This document shows positions 33,902-42,049 of a stretch of 64,000 nt of DNA, one piece after another. Source of the DNA: VRUE01 sp040508545 (lineage in GTDB: Bacteria; Actinomycetota; Thermoleophilia; Solirubrobacterales; 70-9). The stretch covers positions 1 through 64,000 of the forward strand of contig JBEVMR010000116.1 in assembly GCA_040508545.1 (NCBI GenBank), read 5' to 3'. The first letter of the stretch is position 1, and each line of letters opens with the position of its first letter. The notes under the pieces are model-generated. The model was not told the origin of the DNA and did no database searches. It saw nothing but the letters and a program-made list of their open reading frames with translations. The position numbers and the translations under genes are program-made.

Positions 33902-35665
33902 TTAGACCCCCACGTTGGCGCAGATCGCGTATGCGGTGACCGTCCAGGTTCCGACCCCGTCGTTGTTGTCGGTAACCGCCGACACGCTCCACACCGTGTC
34001 CGAGGTGGCGCGATTCTGCGTCACCGTGACCTCGGCCGGGTTATTGCTGCCGCTGACCGAGCCGGCGTTGACCTGAACGCCGCCACCGATGACTTTGCGG
34101 CCACCGGTGCAGGTTGCGGTCGTGCTTGCGGTCTCGGGATTGCCGCCGCTGCCAGCGGCGTTCGCCGAGGTTGCTTCGACTCGGACGTAACCGGTCGCGC
34201 CATTCGGGCCCGCGGGGCCTTGAATCCCCTGGATGCCCTGTTCACCTTTTTCGCCTTTTTCGCCTTTGACGCCCTGAATGCCCTGGAGACCCTGGTCGCC
34301 TTTCACGCCCTGGATGCCCTGGAGGCCTTGGTCACCTTTCAGACCCTGGTCGCCTTTCACGCCCTGGATGCCCTGGAGGCCTTGGTCGCCTTTGACGCCC
34401 TGGGTGCCCTGGAGACCTTGGTCGCCCTGGTCGCCCTTCAGGCCCTGATCACCCTGGTCGCCCTTATCGCCCTTCGGGCCGATCAGCGAGGTGCCGGTGG
34501 TCCAAACGCCGGCCAGCTTCGGGCCGTAGATCTCCTGGGTATCGGTGTCGATGTAGAAGTCGCCATCGACTCCCTCGCTCGGGTCGGGGGCGCCCGAGCC
34601 GCTCAGAACCGTGCGGCCGTCAGCTCCATCGGTTCCATTGGTGCCGTTGGTTCCCGCAGGCCCCTGGAGGCCCTGGAGGCCCTGGTCACCCTTGTCACCC
34701 TTGTCCCCCTGGAGGCCCTGGTCACCTTGGTCACCCTTGTCGCCTTTGTCGCCTTTCAGGCCCTGGTCGCCCTGGAGACCCTGGTCACCCTTGTCCCCCT
34801 TGTCGCCCTGGAGGCCCTGGTCACCTTGGTCACCCTTGTCGCCTTTGTCGCCTTTCAGGCCCTGGTCACCCTGGTCACCCTTGTCCCCCTGGAGGCCCTG
34901 GTCACCTTGGTCACCCTTGTCGCCTTTCAGGCCCTGGTCACCCTGGAGACCCTGGTCGCCCTGGAGACCCTGGTCGCCCTGGTCACCCTTGTCGCCCTTG
35001 TCGCCCTGGAGGCCCTGGTCCCCATGGTCACCCTTGTCGCCCTTGTCGCCCTGGAGGCCCTGGTCACCCTTGTCGCCTTTCAGGCCCTGGTCGCCCTGGT
35101 CGCCCTTGTCCCCCTTGTCGCCTTGGAGGCCCTGGTCACCTTGGTCACCCTTGTCACCTTTGTCGCCCTGGAGGCCCTGGTCACCCTTGTCGCCTTTGTC
35201 GCCTCTAAGGCCCTGGTCGCCCTTGTCACCCTTGTCGCCCTTCGGGCCTTGGAGACCTTGGAGCCCCTGATTGCCCTGGTCGCCCTGATCGCCCGTGAGG
35301 CCCTGGTCACCCTGATCTCCCTTGTCACCCTTGAGACCTTGGTCACCCTTGTCACCCTTCGGGCCCTGGGCGCCGGTTGCGCCAGTGGCGCCGCTGCTGC
35401 CTTCGATGCCCAGCACTCCCTGCTCAGGGCTGCTGACCACCCGGACGCGCAGCTCGCCGCCCTTGCATTTCGCTTTGGTCTGAACGAAGCGCACCTTGCC
35501 CTTGTCGGGCCCGCTCTTCGTGATGCAGAGGTTGATCGTGGACAGCGTTTTCTGAGCCGCTTGCGCGGAGCTCGAAATCGCGAGTAGGCCGGCGAAGGCC
35601 AGGCACGCCGCGAGTGCAAACGCAAACCGTCGTACGAGGGGCAATGCGAACCCTTGGGCAGTCAT
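33902..35665 (-). CDS. Secreted collagen-like protein
   Basis: A 587-residue exported protein: signal peptide to about A36 (AQA), a small Cys-pair domain (C47, C67), a collagen-like Gly-X-Y block (89-350, about 87 triplets), a globular insert (351-395, with DGDFYIDTDTQEIYGP), a second Gly-X-Y block (396-492, about 32 triplets) and a 95-residue C-terminal beta-rich domain with two cysteines. Triplets are dominated by GDK, GDQ, GLQ and GLK; K-G-D pairs stabilise bacterial triple helices without hydroxyproline. AAGGAG lies 8 bases before the ATG. Probable trimeric surface or matrix fibre. No anchor motif (LPxTG, GPI-like or transmembrane) at the C-terminus. Convergent to nothing; divergent from the CAP-protein gene. 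Confidence 0.9.
   Translation of the reverse strand: MTAQGFALPLVRRFAFALAACLAFAGLLAISSSAQAAQKTLSTINLCITKSGPDKGKVRFVQTKAKCKGGELRVRVVSSPEQGVLGIEGSSGATGATGAQGPKGDKGDQGLKGDKGDQGDQGLTGDQGDQGNQGLQGLQGPKGDKGDKGDQGLRGDKGDKGDQGLQGDKGDKGDQGDQGLQGDKGDKGDQGDQGLKGDKGDQGLQGDKGDKGDHGDQGLQGDKGDKGDQGDQGLQGDQGLQGDQGLKGDKGDQGDQGLQGDKGDQGDQGLKGDKGDKGDQGDQGLQGDKGDKGDQGLQGDQGLKGDKGDKGDQGDQGLQGDKGDKGDQGLQGLQGPAGTNGTNGTDGADGRTVLSGSGAPDPSEGVDGDFYIDTDTQEIYGPKLAGVWTTGTSLIGPKGDKGDQGDQGLKGDQGDQGLQGTQGVKGDQGLQGIQGVKGDQGLKGDQGLQGIQGVKGDQGLQGIQGVKGEKGEKGEQGIQGIQGPAGPNGATGYVRVEATSANAAGSGGNPETASTTATCTGGRKVIGGGVQVNAGSVSGSNNPAEVTVTQNRATSDTVWSVSAVTDNNDGVGTWTVTAYAICANVGV
34190..34480 (-). repeat. Coding repeat, second Gly-X-Y block
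   Basis: Nine-base-periodic coding repeats for about 32 Gly-X-Y triplets, with IQGVKGDQGLQG-type higher-order repeats. Slippage-prone by nature. Confidence 0.85.
34616..35401 (-). repeat. Coding repeat, first Gly-X-Y block
   Basis: About 87 Gly-X-Y triplets with a KGDKGDQGDQGLQGD higher-order unit. The opposite strand stays open as a Leu/Val/Ala repeat frame only because of this codon pattern. Confidence 0.88.
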
Positions 35666-36050
35666 CGAGTGATCTCCTTACTGGTGTTTGAAGCCCTTGC
35701 GGCCCGCGACATCGGACGAAGGCGGGCTTGATCGGCGCTCCAAAGTACAGACCGACTCGACGTTTGACCAATCAATTGAGTCATACATATGGCCAACCTA
35801 GGTAGTTTTGCTCAAGCTCACTCCAAAAAGTGTGTTTTGCGGGCGTGAGAGAGGGTGAAAGTCTTCACCCAAATCTCAACCCAGCTCCAGATTCGGCCAC
35901 CTCGCGGAGGTGAAAAACCAACTCCATGGAGATTGCCGGCGGAGTTTCAAACTGTGACCCCACCCAGTATTAGGAGCTGACACTCATACGTACGTCTAGT
36001 TCGCCGGCGCTAATAGATGGGGATGCCGCCGACCTGGCGACAAGGGAGCT
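35666..36050. promoter_or_regulatory. 385-bp divergent non-coding region, collagen-like / CAP genes
   Basis: No gene is seen. The region is clearly less GC-rich than its surroundings. It holds the collagen-like Shine-Dalgarno (minus strand, near 35675), a TCATACATA element at 35781-35789, hairpins GGGTGAA/TTCACCC (35853-35859, 35864-35870) and CACCTC/GAGGTG (35898-35903, 35907-35912), a CTCCATGGAG palindrome (35922-35931), the shared motif at 35984-36005, a TAATAG -10-like box (36011-36016) and AAGGGAG before the CAP gene. Confidence 0.5.
35984..36005 (+). promoter_or_regulatory. Motif shared with the region upstream of lyase copy 1
   Basis: Begins TCATACGTACGTCTAG and matches 2611-2632 at 18 of 22 positions. 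It would cover the -35 position for the TAATAG box at 36011. Confidence 0.35.
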
Positions 36051-36695
36051 GTGGCGCACAAGCTCTCACTCGCACTCGTCGCGGCCTGCCTGGCCTGCGC
36101 ATCAATCGCCGTGCCCAGCGCGGCGGCCAGCCAGCCAGGCCTGGCAAAGCGAGTCGTAGCCGCTGCTCCATCCACTGCCGCTCCCTCAGCCGCCGAGGAA
36201 AGCCGCGGCCTGATCGCATCCGTTTCGGTTTGCCCGGGGCAAGAGGACCTCGACGCCTCGGCTGAGGCGCAGGAGGCGACGATGCGCTGCATGATCGCTT
36301 ACGCGCGCAGCCAGTCAGGGTTGGCCGGGCTGGCCGACGACGAAGCGCTGGAGCAATCGGCCGCGGACAAGGCAAACGACGTCATTGGCTGTGACGACTT
36401 CAGCCACTTCGCCTGCGGGCGCGACTTCACCTATTGGATGCAAGAGGCCGGCTACATGTCCTCCCCCTGCTGGCGCGTCGGCGAGAACCTCGCCTGGGGC
36501 AACGGCGCCTACGGAACCGTGCGTTCGATCTTCAGGGCTTGGATGAGCTCCCCAGGGCACCGCGCGAACATCCTCAACGACTTCGCCCAAACCGGCATCA
36601 GCCTGAAGATCGGCACGCTGGCGGGCCAGCCTGGCACCCACGTCTGGACGCAGCACTTCGGCACGCACTGCGACGCGCCGCCAATCCAGGACTAA
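36051..36695 (+). CDS. Secreted CAP-domain (SCP/PR-1-like) protein
   Basis: A 214-residue exported protein with a signal peptide (about 1-27, ending PSAAAS) and a CAP domain (about 70-205). CAP signatures: CDDFSHFACG (CAP helix with the cavity His), VGENLAWGNG and IFRAWMSSPGHRANILN, then THVWTQHFG. Six or so cysteines suggest disulfides. CAP proteins are extracellular and bind lipids or act in envelope remodelling; catalytic activity is disputed. GTG 36051 has AAGGGAG at suitable distance. Divergent from the collagen-like gene, and both products are extracellular. Confidence 0.88.
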   Translation: MAHKLSLALVAACLACASIAVPSAAASQPGLAKRVVAAAPSTAAPSAAEESRGLIASVSVCPGQEDLDASAEAQEATMRCMIAYARSQSGLAGLADDEALEQSAADKANDVIGCDDFSHFACGRDFTYWMQEAGYMSSPCWRVGENLAWGNGAYGTVRSIFRAWMSSPGHRANILNDFAQTGISLKIGTLAGQPGTHVWTQHFGTHCDAPPIQD

Positions 36696-36772
36696 ATCCA
36701 GCTGCCTCACAAGCCGGCGCCGGCGAGCGTTGACTAGATTTCGCGGCGTCCGTACCCCACCCGAGGAGCAGC

Positions 36773-37825
36773 TTGAGAAACCCACGAGACTTCTTCCAGC
36801 CGCAGGCGATCGGCGCCCCCGAGCCACTTACCGAGATCCCCGTCAAGCCGTCGCGGATGATCCACTTCCTCGACTTCTCCAACGAGAAGATGGTCGAAAA
36901 GGCCGCCGGCATCGCGCAGAAGACCGACATCCTGCTCGGCAACCTCGAGGATGCGATTCCCGTCGACCGCAAGGAGGCGGCGCGCGCCGGCCTGATCAAG
37001 GCCGCCAAGGAGTCCGACTTCGGATCCACCTCGCTCTGGACCCGCGTCAACTCGCTGGAGAGCCCCTGGGTGCTCGACGACCTGACCACGCTGGTCACCG
37101 AGATCGGGGACAAGCTCGAGGTCGTGATGGTCCCGAAGGTCGAGGGGGCGTGGGACATCCACTACGTGGACCGTCTGCTCGCCCAGCTCGAGGCCAAGGC
37201 CGGACTCGACCGCCCGATCCTGATCCACGCGATCCTGGAGACCGCGCAGGGCGTCGTCAACCTCGAGGAGATCGCCGCCGCCAGCCCCCGCATGCAGGGG
37301 ATGAGCTTCGGCCCCGCTGACCTCGCCGCCTCACGGCGGATGAAGACGACCCGCGTCGGCGGCGGCCATCCCGGCTACCGCGTGATGGAGGACCCCGCAG
37401 ACCCGGAGAATCCAGAGGCAGACCGCGTCAGCGCTCAGCAGGACCTCTGGCACTACTCGATCGCCCGCATGGTCGACGCCTGCGCGTCGACTGGGATCCT
37501 GCCCTTCTACGGCCCCTTCGGCGACATCAAGGACACGGCGGGTTGCGAGACCCAGTTCCGCGCCGCCTTCCTGATGGGCTGCGTCGGCGCCTGGTCACTG
37601 CACCCGGTGCAGATCGACATCGCCAAGAAGGTCTTCAGCCCGCCGCCTGACGAGGTCAAGTTCGCCAAGAAAGTCCTCGAGGCGATCCCCGACGGCCGCG
37701 GCGTCCACATGATCGACGGCAAGATGCAGGACGACGCCACCTGGAAGCAGTGCAAGGTGATGGTCGAGCTGGCGGAGATGCTGGCCGCGAAGGATCCGGA
37801 GCTGGCCGAGGCTTACGGGCTGTAA
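36773..37825 (+). CDS. mcl: Malyl-CoA / beta-methylmalyl-CoA lyase-type CoA ester lyase
   Basis: A 350-residue HpcH/HpaI-CitE superfamily enzyme. Signatures: SRMIHFLDFSNEKM, LGNLEDAIPVDRKEAARAGL (E and D that bind magnesium), VVMVPKVEGAWDIHYVDRLL, HAILETAQGVVNLEEIA, and GMSFGPADLAASRRMKTTRVGGGHPGY. The long insert and C-terminal lid (MIDGKMQDDATW) match the L-malyl-CoA/beta-methylmalyl-CoA lyases that release glyoxylate in the ethylmalonyl-CoA pathway. With meaA at the left edge this supports that pathway in the organism. TTG 36773 has GAGGAG 4 bases upstream; TAGATT at 36736 is a possible -10 box. It converges with pckG across a 13-bp hairpin. Confidence 0.87.
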   Translation: MRNPRDFFQPQAIGAPEPLTEIPVKPSRMIHFLDFSNEKMVEKAAGIAQKTDILLGNLEDAIPVDRKEAARAGLIKAAKESDFGSTSLWTRVNSLESPWVLDDLTTLVTEIGDKLEVVMVPKVEGAWDIHYVDRLLAQLEAKAGLDRPILIHAILETAQGVVNLEEIAAASPRMQGMSFGPADLAASRRMKTTRVGGGHPGYRVMEDPADPENPEADRVSAQQDLWHYSIARMVDACASTGILPFYGPFGDIKDTAGCETQFRAAFLMGCVGAWSLHPVQIDIAKKVFSPPPDEVKFAKKVLEAIPDGRGVHMIDGKMQDDATWKQCKVMVELAEMLAAKDPELAEAYGL

Positions 37826-37833
37826 GCCGCTGG

Positions 37834-37863
37834 GAGCGGCTCGGTTCCCTAACCGAGCCGCTC
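37834..37863. terminator. Bidirectional terminator between mcl and pckG
   Basis: GAGCGGCTCGGTT (37834-37846) and AACCGAGCCGCTC (37851-37863) form a perfect 13-bp stem with a CCCT loop. It lies 8 bases after the mcl stop and includes the last codons and stop of pckG. Confidence 0.75.
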
Positions 37864-39657
37864 TTCGAGCGCCTGCAGCTGCCCTGTGATCTCTGCGGGC
37901 AGCTTGTCGCCGAACTTCGCCAGGTGCTCCTTGACCTGGGGAAGCTGAGCCTTGACCAGCTCGGTGTCGACGCTGAGCAGCTCCCGCATCGCCTCCGGCG
38001 AGACGTTGAGGCCCTCGGTGTTGATCGCGCCCTCGGTGGGAAGCAGCCCGATCGGGGTCTCGACCGCGTCGGCGGCGTTCTCGCAGCGACGGAAGACCCA
38101 CTCCAGCACACGGCTGTTCTCGCCGAAGCCGGGCCAGAGGAACTTGCCGTCGGCGTCTTTGCGGAACCAGTTGACGTAGAAGACACGCGGCAGCTCGACC
38201 CCCTCGCGCTTGCCGGCCTCGAGCCAGTGGGCGAAGTAGTCGGCCATGTTGTAGCCGCAGAAGGGCAGCATCGCCATCGGGTCGAAGCGCAGCTGGCCGA
38301 CGGCGCCAGCGGCGGCGGCGGTCGTCTCCGAGGACATCGTCGCCCCCATGAAGACGGCGTGCTCCCAGTCGAATGCCTCCTGGACGAGCGGCACGACCGT
38401 CGCTCGGCGGCCGCCGAAGAGGAAGGCGTCGATTGGCACGCCGGCGGGATCCTCCCACTCGGGCGCAATCGAAGGACACTGCGAAGCGGGCGTGGTGAAG
38501 CGGGCGTTCGGGTGCGCTGCAGGCGCCTCGGACTCGGGAGTCCAGTCGTTGCCGTGCCAGTCGATCGCGTGCGCGGGCTCCTCGCCGGTCATCCCCTCCC
38601 ACCAGATGTCGCCGTCGTCGGTCTTGGCGCAGTTGGTGAAGATCGAGTTGCGCTCGATCGTGTCCATCGCGTTTGGGTTGGTCTGGTGGCTCGTGTTGGG
38701 CGCGACGCCAAAGAAGCCGGCCTCGGGATTGACCGCGTAGAGGCGGCCGTCCTCGCCGAACTTCATCCAGGCGATGTCGTCGCCGATCGTCTCGACCTTC
38801 CAGTCGGGCAGGGTCGGGACCAGCATCGCCAGGTTGGTCTTGCCGCATGCCGAGGGAAAAGCGCCGGTGACGTATTTAACCGCTCCCTCGGGCGAGGTCA
38901 GTTTGAGGATCAGCATGTGCTCGGCCAGCCAGCCCTCGTCGCGTGCCATCGCCGAGGCGATCCGCAGCGCAAAGCACTTCTTGCCGAGCAGGGCGTTGCC
39001 GCCGTAGCCGGAGCCGAAAGACCAGATTTCGCGCGTCTCGGGGTAGTGGACGATGTACTTGTTGTCCTCGTTGCAAGGCCAGGAGACGTCTTCGACGCCC
39101 TCGGACAGCGGCATGCCGACCGAGTGCACGCAGGGGACGAACTCGCCGTCCGCGCCGAGCACGTCGAGGGCGGCCTTGCCCATCCGAGTCATGATCCGCA
39201 TCGAGACCGCGACGTAGGGGGAATCGGTCAGTTGGACGCCGATATGGGCGATCGGCGAGCCGAGCGGGCCCATCGAGAAGGGGACCACGTACATCGTGCG
39301 GCCGGCCATGCAGCCCTTGAACAGATCGTTCAGCGTCGACTGCATCTCGGCCGGGTCGCGCCAGTTGTTGGTCGGGCCGGCGTCGGCCTCGTCCTTGGAG
39401 CAGATGAAGGTCCGATCTTCCACCCTGGCGACGTCGGCCGGGTCGGATAGAGCGAGGTAGGAGTTCGGGCGCTTCGCGTCGGAGAGGCGCTCGAAGGTCC
39501 CCGCCTCGATCAGGGTCTTGGCGAGAGCGTCGTACTCCTCGGCCGATCCGTCGCACCAATGGACGGCGTCGGGCTGGGTCAGCTGGGCGATCTCCCCGAC
39601 CCAGTCGAGGAGCTTTGCGTGGGTGGTCGGCGCGTTGGCCGTCGTCATCTGGCTCAT
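37849..39657 (-). CDS. pckG: Phosphoenolpyruvate carboxykinase (GTP)
   Basis: A 602-residue GTP-dependent PEPCK converting oxaloacetate and GTP to phosphoenolpyruvate and CO2 for gluconeogenesis. The P-loop is FPSACGKTNLAML with the reactive cysteine specific to the GTP class. Also present are TIGDDIAWMKF (metal Asp pair), NPEAGFFGVAP, RFTTPASQCPSI, FLFGGRRATVVPLV and PRVFYVNWFRKDADGKFLWPGFGENSRVLEWV. I start at ATG 39657 because TAAAGT lies exactly 7 bases upstream; a GTG at 39666 would sit inside that box. The hairpin shared with mcl covers its 3' end. Links C4 acids from the ethylmalonyl-CoA pathway to sugar synthesis. Confidence 0.96.
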   Translation of the reverse strand: MSQMTTANAPTTHAKLLDWVGEIAQLTQPDAVHWCDGSAEEYDALAKTLIEAGTFERLSDAKRPNSYLALSDPADVARVEDRTFICSKDEADAGPTNNWRDPAEMQSTLNDLFKGCMAGRTMYVVPFSMGPLGSPIAHIGVQLTDSPYVAVSMRIMTRMGKAALDVLGADGEFVPCVHSVGMPLSEGVEDVSWPCNEDNKYIVHYPETREIWSFGSGYGGNALLGKKCFALRIASAMARDEGWLAEHMLILKLTSPEGAVKYVTGAFPSACGKTNLAMLVPTLPDWKVETIGDDIAWMKFGEDGRLYAVNPEAGFFGVAPNTSHQTNPNAMDTIERNSIFTNCAKTDDGDIWWEGMTGEEPAHAIDWHGNDWTPESEAPAAHPNARFTTPASQCPSIAPEWEDPAGVPIDAFLFGGRRATVVPLVQEAFDWEHAVFMGATMSSETTAAAAGAVGQLRFDPMAMLPFCGYNMADYFAHWLEAGKREGVELPRVFYVNWFRKDADGKFLWPGFGENSRVLEWVFRRCENAADAVETPIGLLPTEGAINTEGLNVSPEAMRELLSVDTELVKAQLPQVKEHLAKFGDKLPAEITGQLQALEERLG

Positions 39658-39664
39658 TCGAGGC

Positions 39665-39670
39665 ACTTTA
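39665..39670 (-). promoter_or_regulatory. Putative leaderless -10 box of pckG (TAAAGT)
   Basis: TAAAGT on the minus strand is 7 bases from ATG 39657 and overlaps the stop codon of the upstream lipoprotein gene (39668-39670). Confidence 0.5.
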
Positions 39671-39970
39671 CTTACTGGGGCTTAGGTCGGTTACTTCCAC
39701 ATCGGCGTCCTCGTTGAGGATCTTCAGCGTTGCCGTCTCTTCCTTGCCGTCGGCCAGCGTCACCGTGCAATCGAAGGTCGCGTCGGGCTCGACCTCGACC
39801 CCCGAAGGGCAGTCGACCTTGGAGACTTTCTGGCCAACCGAGTCCTCGAGGTTCTGTTCGATCGCCGCCTCGGTCTTGGCGTCGTCGATAACCGTTCCCC
39901 CGCAGCCCACGGCGAGAAACACTAGGAGGGGCAACGCGACAACCGCACCAGTCCGGACCAGCGATTTCAT
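39668..39970 (-). CDS. DUF4333-type small lipoprotein
   Basis: A 100-residue lipoprotein. Signal peptide with lipobox LAVGC (Cys at about residue 23), followed by a small domain with a conserved Cys pair (VDCPSGVEVEPDATFDCTVTLADG), the DUF4333 pattern common in actinobacteria. It sits on the outer face of the cytoplasmic membrane; function unknown. GAAGGGAG precedes the ATG and TACTTT further upstream may be the -10 box. It ends 10 bases before pckG on the same strand, and the pckG -10 box overlaps its stop, so pckG may have both read-through and its own transcript. Confidence 0.82.
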   Translation of the reverse strand: MKSLVRTGAVVALPLLVFLAVGCGGTVIDDAKTEAAIEQNLEDSVGQKVSKVDCPSGVEVEPDATFDCTVTLADGKEETATLKILNEDADVEVTDLSPSK

Positions 39971-40019
39971 CTAACTCCCTTCGGATCGATCGGGACGCAA
40001 AGTATCCCAGGGCTCCGGT

Positions 40020-41969
40020 TCAGCGCTGGAAGAGTTCGGAGTAAGGGTTCAGCGCGCGGGCCTTGCGGTAGAGGCGCAAAGCGGCGCCGGCATTGCCCCG
40101 CTCGGCTTCGATCCGGAACAGGACCAACCAGGTGCGCCAGTTGGTTGGCTCGCGATCCCCGGCCTCCTGCGCTGCCTCGGCCGCAGCGTCGAAGTCTCCC
40201 TGGGCCTCCAGCAGGAGAGCCTGCTGGAGGCGGGGGCTGGCCGCCCCCGGCTCGACGTTTTGGGCGCTGCGCGCCGACTGCAGCGCTGCGCCGAGGTCGC
40301 CGGCGCGGGCGTCGGCTTCGCTTTGGCGCAGCAGGCTGGTCGAGGCGAGCGGGATCGCGATCGCCACGATCGCGATCAGGGCCGTGACGGCGACCGCGGC
40401 ACGCCAGGGAATCGGCAGCGCCCCGCCGCCTTCCCCATCTTCACTCCGCGCGGTCACCAGGACAGCGGCCAGCAAGAGCATGGCGAGCGCCAGCACAGGG
40501 ATCTGCCACATCCAGTCGAAGATCGCGGTGAGGAAGAACGCCGTACAGCCGGCAAGTGCCGCCGCCAGGTACGGCCGCTCCGCAGAGCTGGCGCGCACCA
40601 CGTTCCTGCCACCCCAGATGAGGATCGCCGCCAGGAAGGCGGCCAGCAGAGCAAGCCCGACGATCCCCACCTCGCCGAGAGTCTGAAGGTAGAGCGAGTG
40701 GGTGTCCTGGGCGATCTCCGGCACGTCTCCCTCGCGCGTCCACCAGTAGGCGAAAGTGCCAGAGCCGGTGCCGATCAGGGGATCGGTCGCGTTCTGGCGC
40801 ACCGCCGCGCCCCAGAACTGGTAGCGGCTCTCGCCGGCAACGCTGCCCAGCCTTTCGGCCCCTCTGCCGGGAGCCTCCCCGCCCTTGAATTCCGACCAGC
40901 CATCCGACGCCCTGCCCGGGGCGTCGAAGGCAACCGCCGCGATCAATGCCACCAAGCCAGCGACCGCAACGGTCGTGAGCGCGTGGGAGCGGGGAACGAT
41001 CGACCAACTCGGTCGCCGCCCCTCGCCGAAGGCAAGCGAGATGCCCGCCTGCGCAAGCCCGACCAGCAAGCAGACGATCACGACCAGCAGGATCATCTCG
41101 TCGCCCTGTTGGTGGGCGACGGCATTGTCGCGCGCATGCTGCAGGGCGTCGCGATGCGTCGCGAGGGCGATCAGGACCGTTCCCCCTGCCCCGGTGAGCA
41201 ACGCCGTCAGCAGCTTGGGCAGGCGGTCCGAGGTGAAGGCGAGGAAGAGGGCAAGCGCAACGAGCGCCGCAGCGATGCCGCTGCGCGAGAGAGTGAAGAA
41301 GGCGGCCAGCGCGATCGCCGGCAGCACGGCCGCCGCCGCAGCTCGCGCCACGATCGAGCGAGCGTCGGTCGCGACCTGGAGCAGCAGCGGGGCGCCGATC
41401 GCGATCAGCGCAGCGAGCCCGTTCCAGTAGTTGAGCGGGTAGGAAAGCCGTTCGCGACCGCTGGAGAGGAAGCGGGCGGTCTGGCCGGCTTCGGGGAACC
41501 AGGCCGGGTGCAGGCGGGAGAGCAGAGCGACGACCGCCACCACGGCGACACCCGCGCCGACGGCCGCGACCAAGCGCCGGCCGTTCGGGCCTCCGGCGGC
41601 GAAGACGGCGAGCGCGAGCGCGCCGAGATAACCCGCGAGGCGGGCCAGATCGGCGACCGTTCGCTCGCTGCTCTCGGTCCAGATCAGGCTGAGGGCCGTC
41701 CAGAGGACGAAAGCGGCAAAGAGGGCGAGGGCGACCCAGGCGAGCCTGGGAAGGCGCCGATTGGGCAGGACGCCGACTGCCACGCCGGCAAGCAGGATCC
41801 ACCAGACCGCGATCCCGACCCGGTCGTGCACTAGGGGGTCATAGCCGCCGCCTTCGAGGCCCACGAAGACGACGAGCCCGAAGCCGAGCGCCCAGACGGC
41901 AACCGCCCCCCAGTCGACCCTGCGGGCATATTCCTGCGCGGCGCCAGACCGAATCGATGACGAGTGCAT
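40020..41969 (-). CDS. O-antigen ligase-like membrane protein with C-terminal TPR region
   Basis: A 649-residue protein with about 12-13 membrane helices (to about residue 530) and a C-terminal soluble helical part (about 545-649) whose spacing (DLGAALQSARSAQNVEPGAASPRLQQALLLEAQGDFDAAAEAAQEAGDREP) fits TPR repeats. The Wzy_C/WaaL loop is visible: SRYQFWGAAVRQNATDPLIGTGSGTFAYWW, then DTHSLYLQTLGEVGIVGL with the conserved His. Family members join oligosaccharides to carriers or polymerise them. TAGCAT ends 8 bases before ATG 41969 (leaderless type). It is divergent from a surface-protein/glycosidase pair, so it may serve a second glycan. Confidence 0.85.
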   Translation of the reverse strand: MHSSSIRSGAAQEYARRVDWGAVAVWALGFGLVVFVGLEGGGYDPLVHDRVGIAVWWILLAGVAVGVLPNRRLPRLAWVALALFAAFVLWTALSLIWTESSERTVADLARLAGYLGALALAVFAAGGPNGRRLVAAVGAGVAVVAVVALLSRLHPAWFPEAGQTARFLSSGRERLSYPLNYWNGLAALIAIGAPLLLQVATDARSIVARAAAAAVLPAIALAAFFTLSRSGIAAALVALALFLAFTSDRLPKLLTALLTGAGGTVLIALATHRDALQHARDNAVAHQQGDEMILLVVIVCLLVGLAQAGISLAFGEGRRPSWSIVPRSHALTTVAVAGLVALIAAVAFDAPGRASDGWSEFKGGEAPGRGAERLGSVAGESRYQFWGAAVRQNATDPLIGTGSGTFAYWWTREGDVPEIAQDTHSLYLQTLGEVGIVGLALLAAFLAAILIWGGRNVVRASSAERPYLAAALAGCTAFFLTAIFDWMWQIPVLALAMLLLAAVLVTARSEDGEGGGALPIPWRAAVAVTALIAIVAIAIPLASTSLLRQSEADARAGDLGAALQSARSAQNVEPGAASPRLQQALLLEAQGDFDAAAEAAQEAGDREPTNWRTWLVLFRIEAERGNAGAALRLYRKARALNPYSELFQR

Positions 41970-41977
41970 GCGGTTCT

Positions 41978-41983
41978 ATGCTA
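41978..41983 (-). promoter_or_regulatory. Putative leaderless -10 box (TAGCAT)
   Basis: Minus-strand TAGCAT is 8 bases from ATG 41969, the same hexamer and spacing as at 29072-29077. Confidence 0.45.
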
Positions 41984-42049
41984 CGAGCGGGCGCCGGACA
42001 GACCCGATCGCAGCAGGCGCGCGAATACCTTCCCGGTACGACAAACGCG

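Noticed and set aside
34190..35401. CRISPR-like regular repeats
   Set aside because: The periodicity is 9 bases and in frame, encoding Gly-X-Y triplets; there are no spacers.
33896..35587. Long + strand open frame of Leu/Val/Ala repeats
   Set aside because: It is the antisense of the collagen Gly-X-Y codons, which rarely create stops on the other strand; no start signal or recognisable protein.
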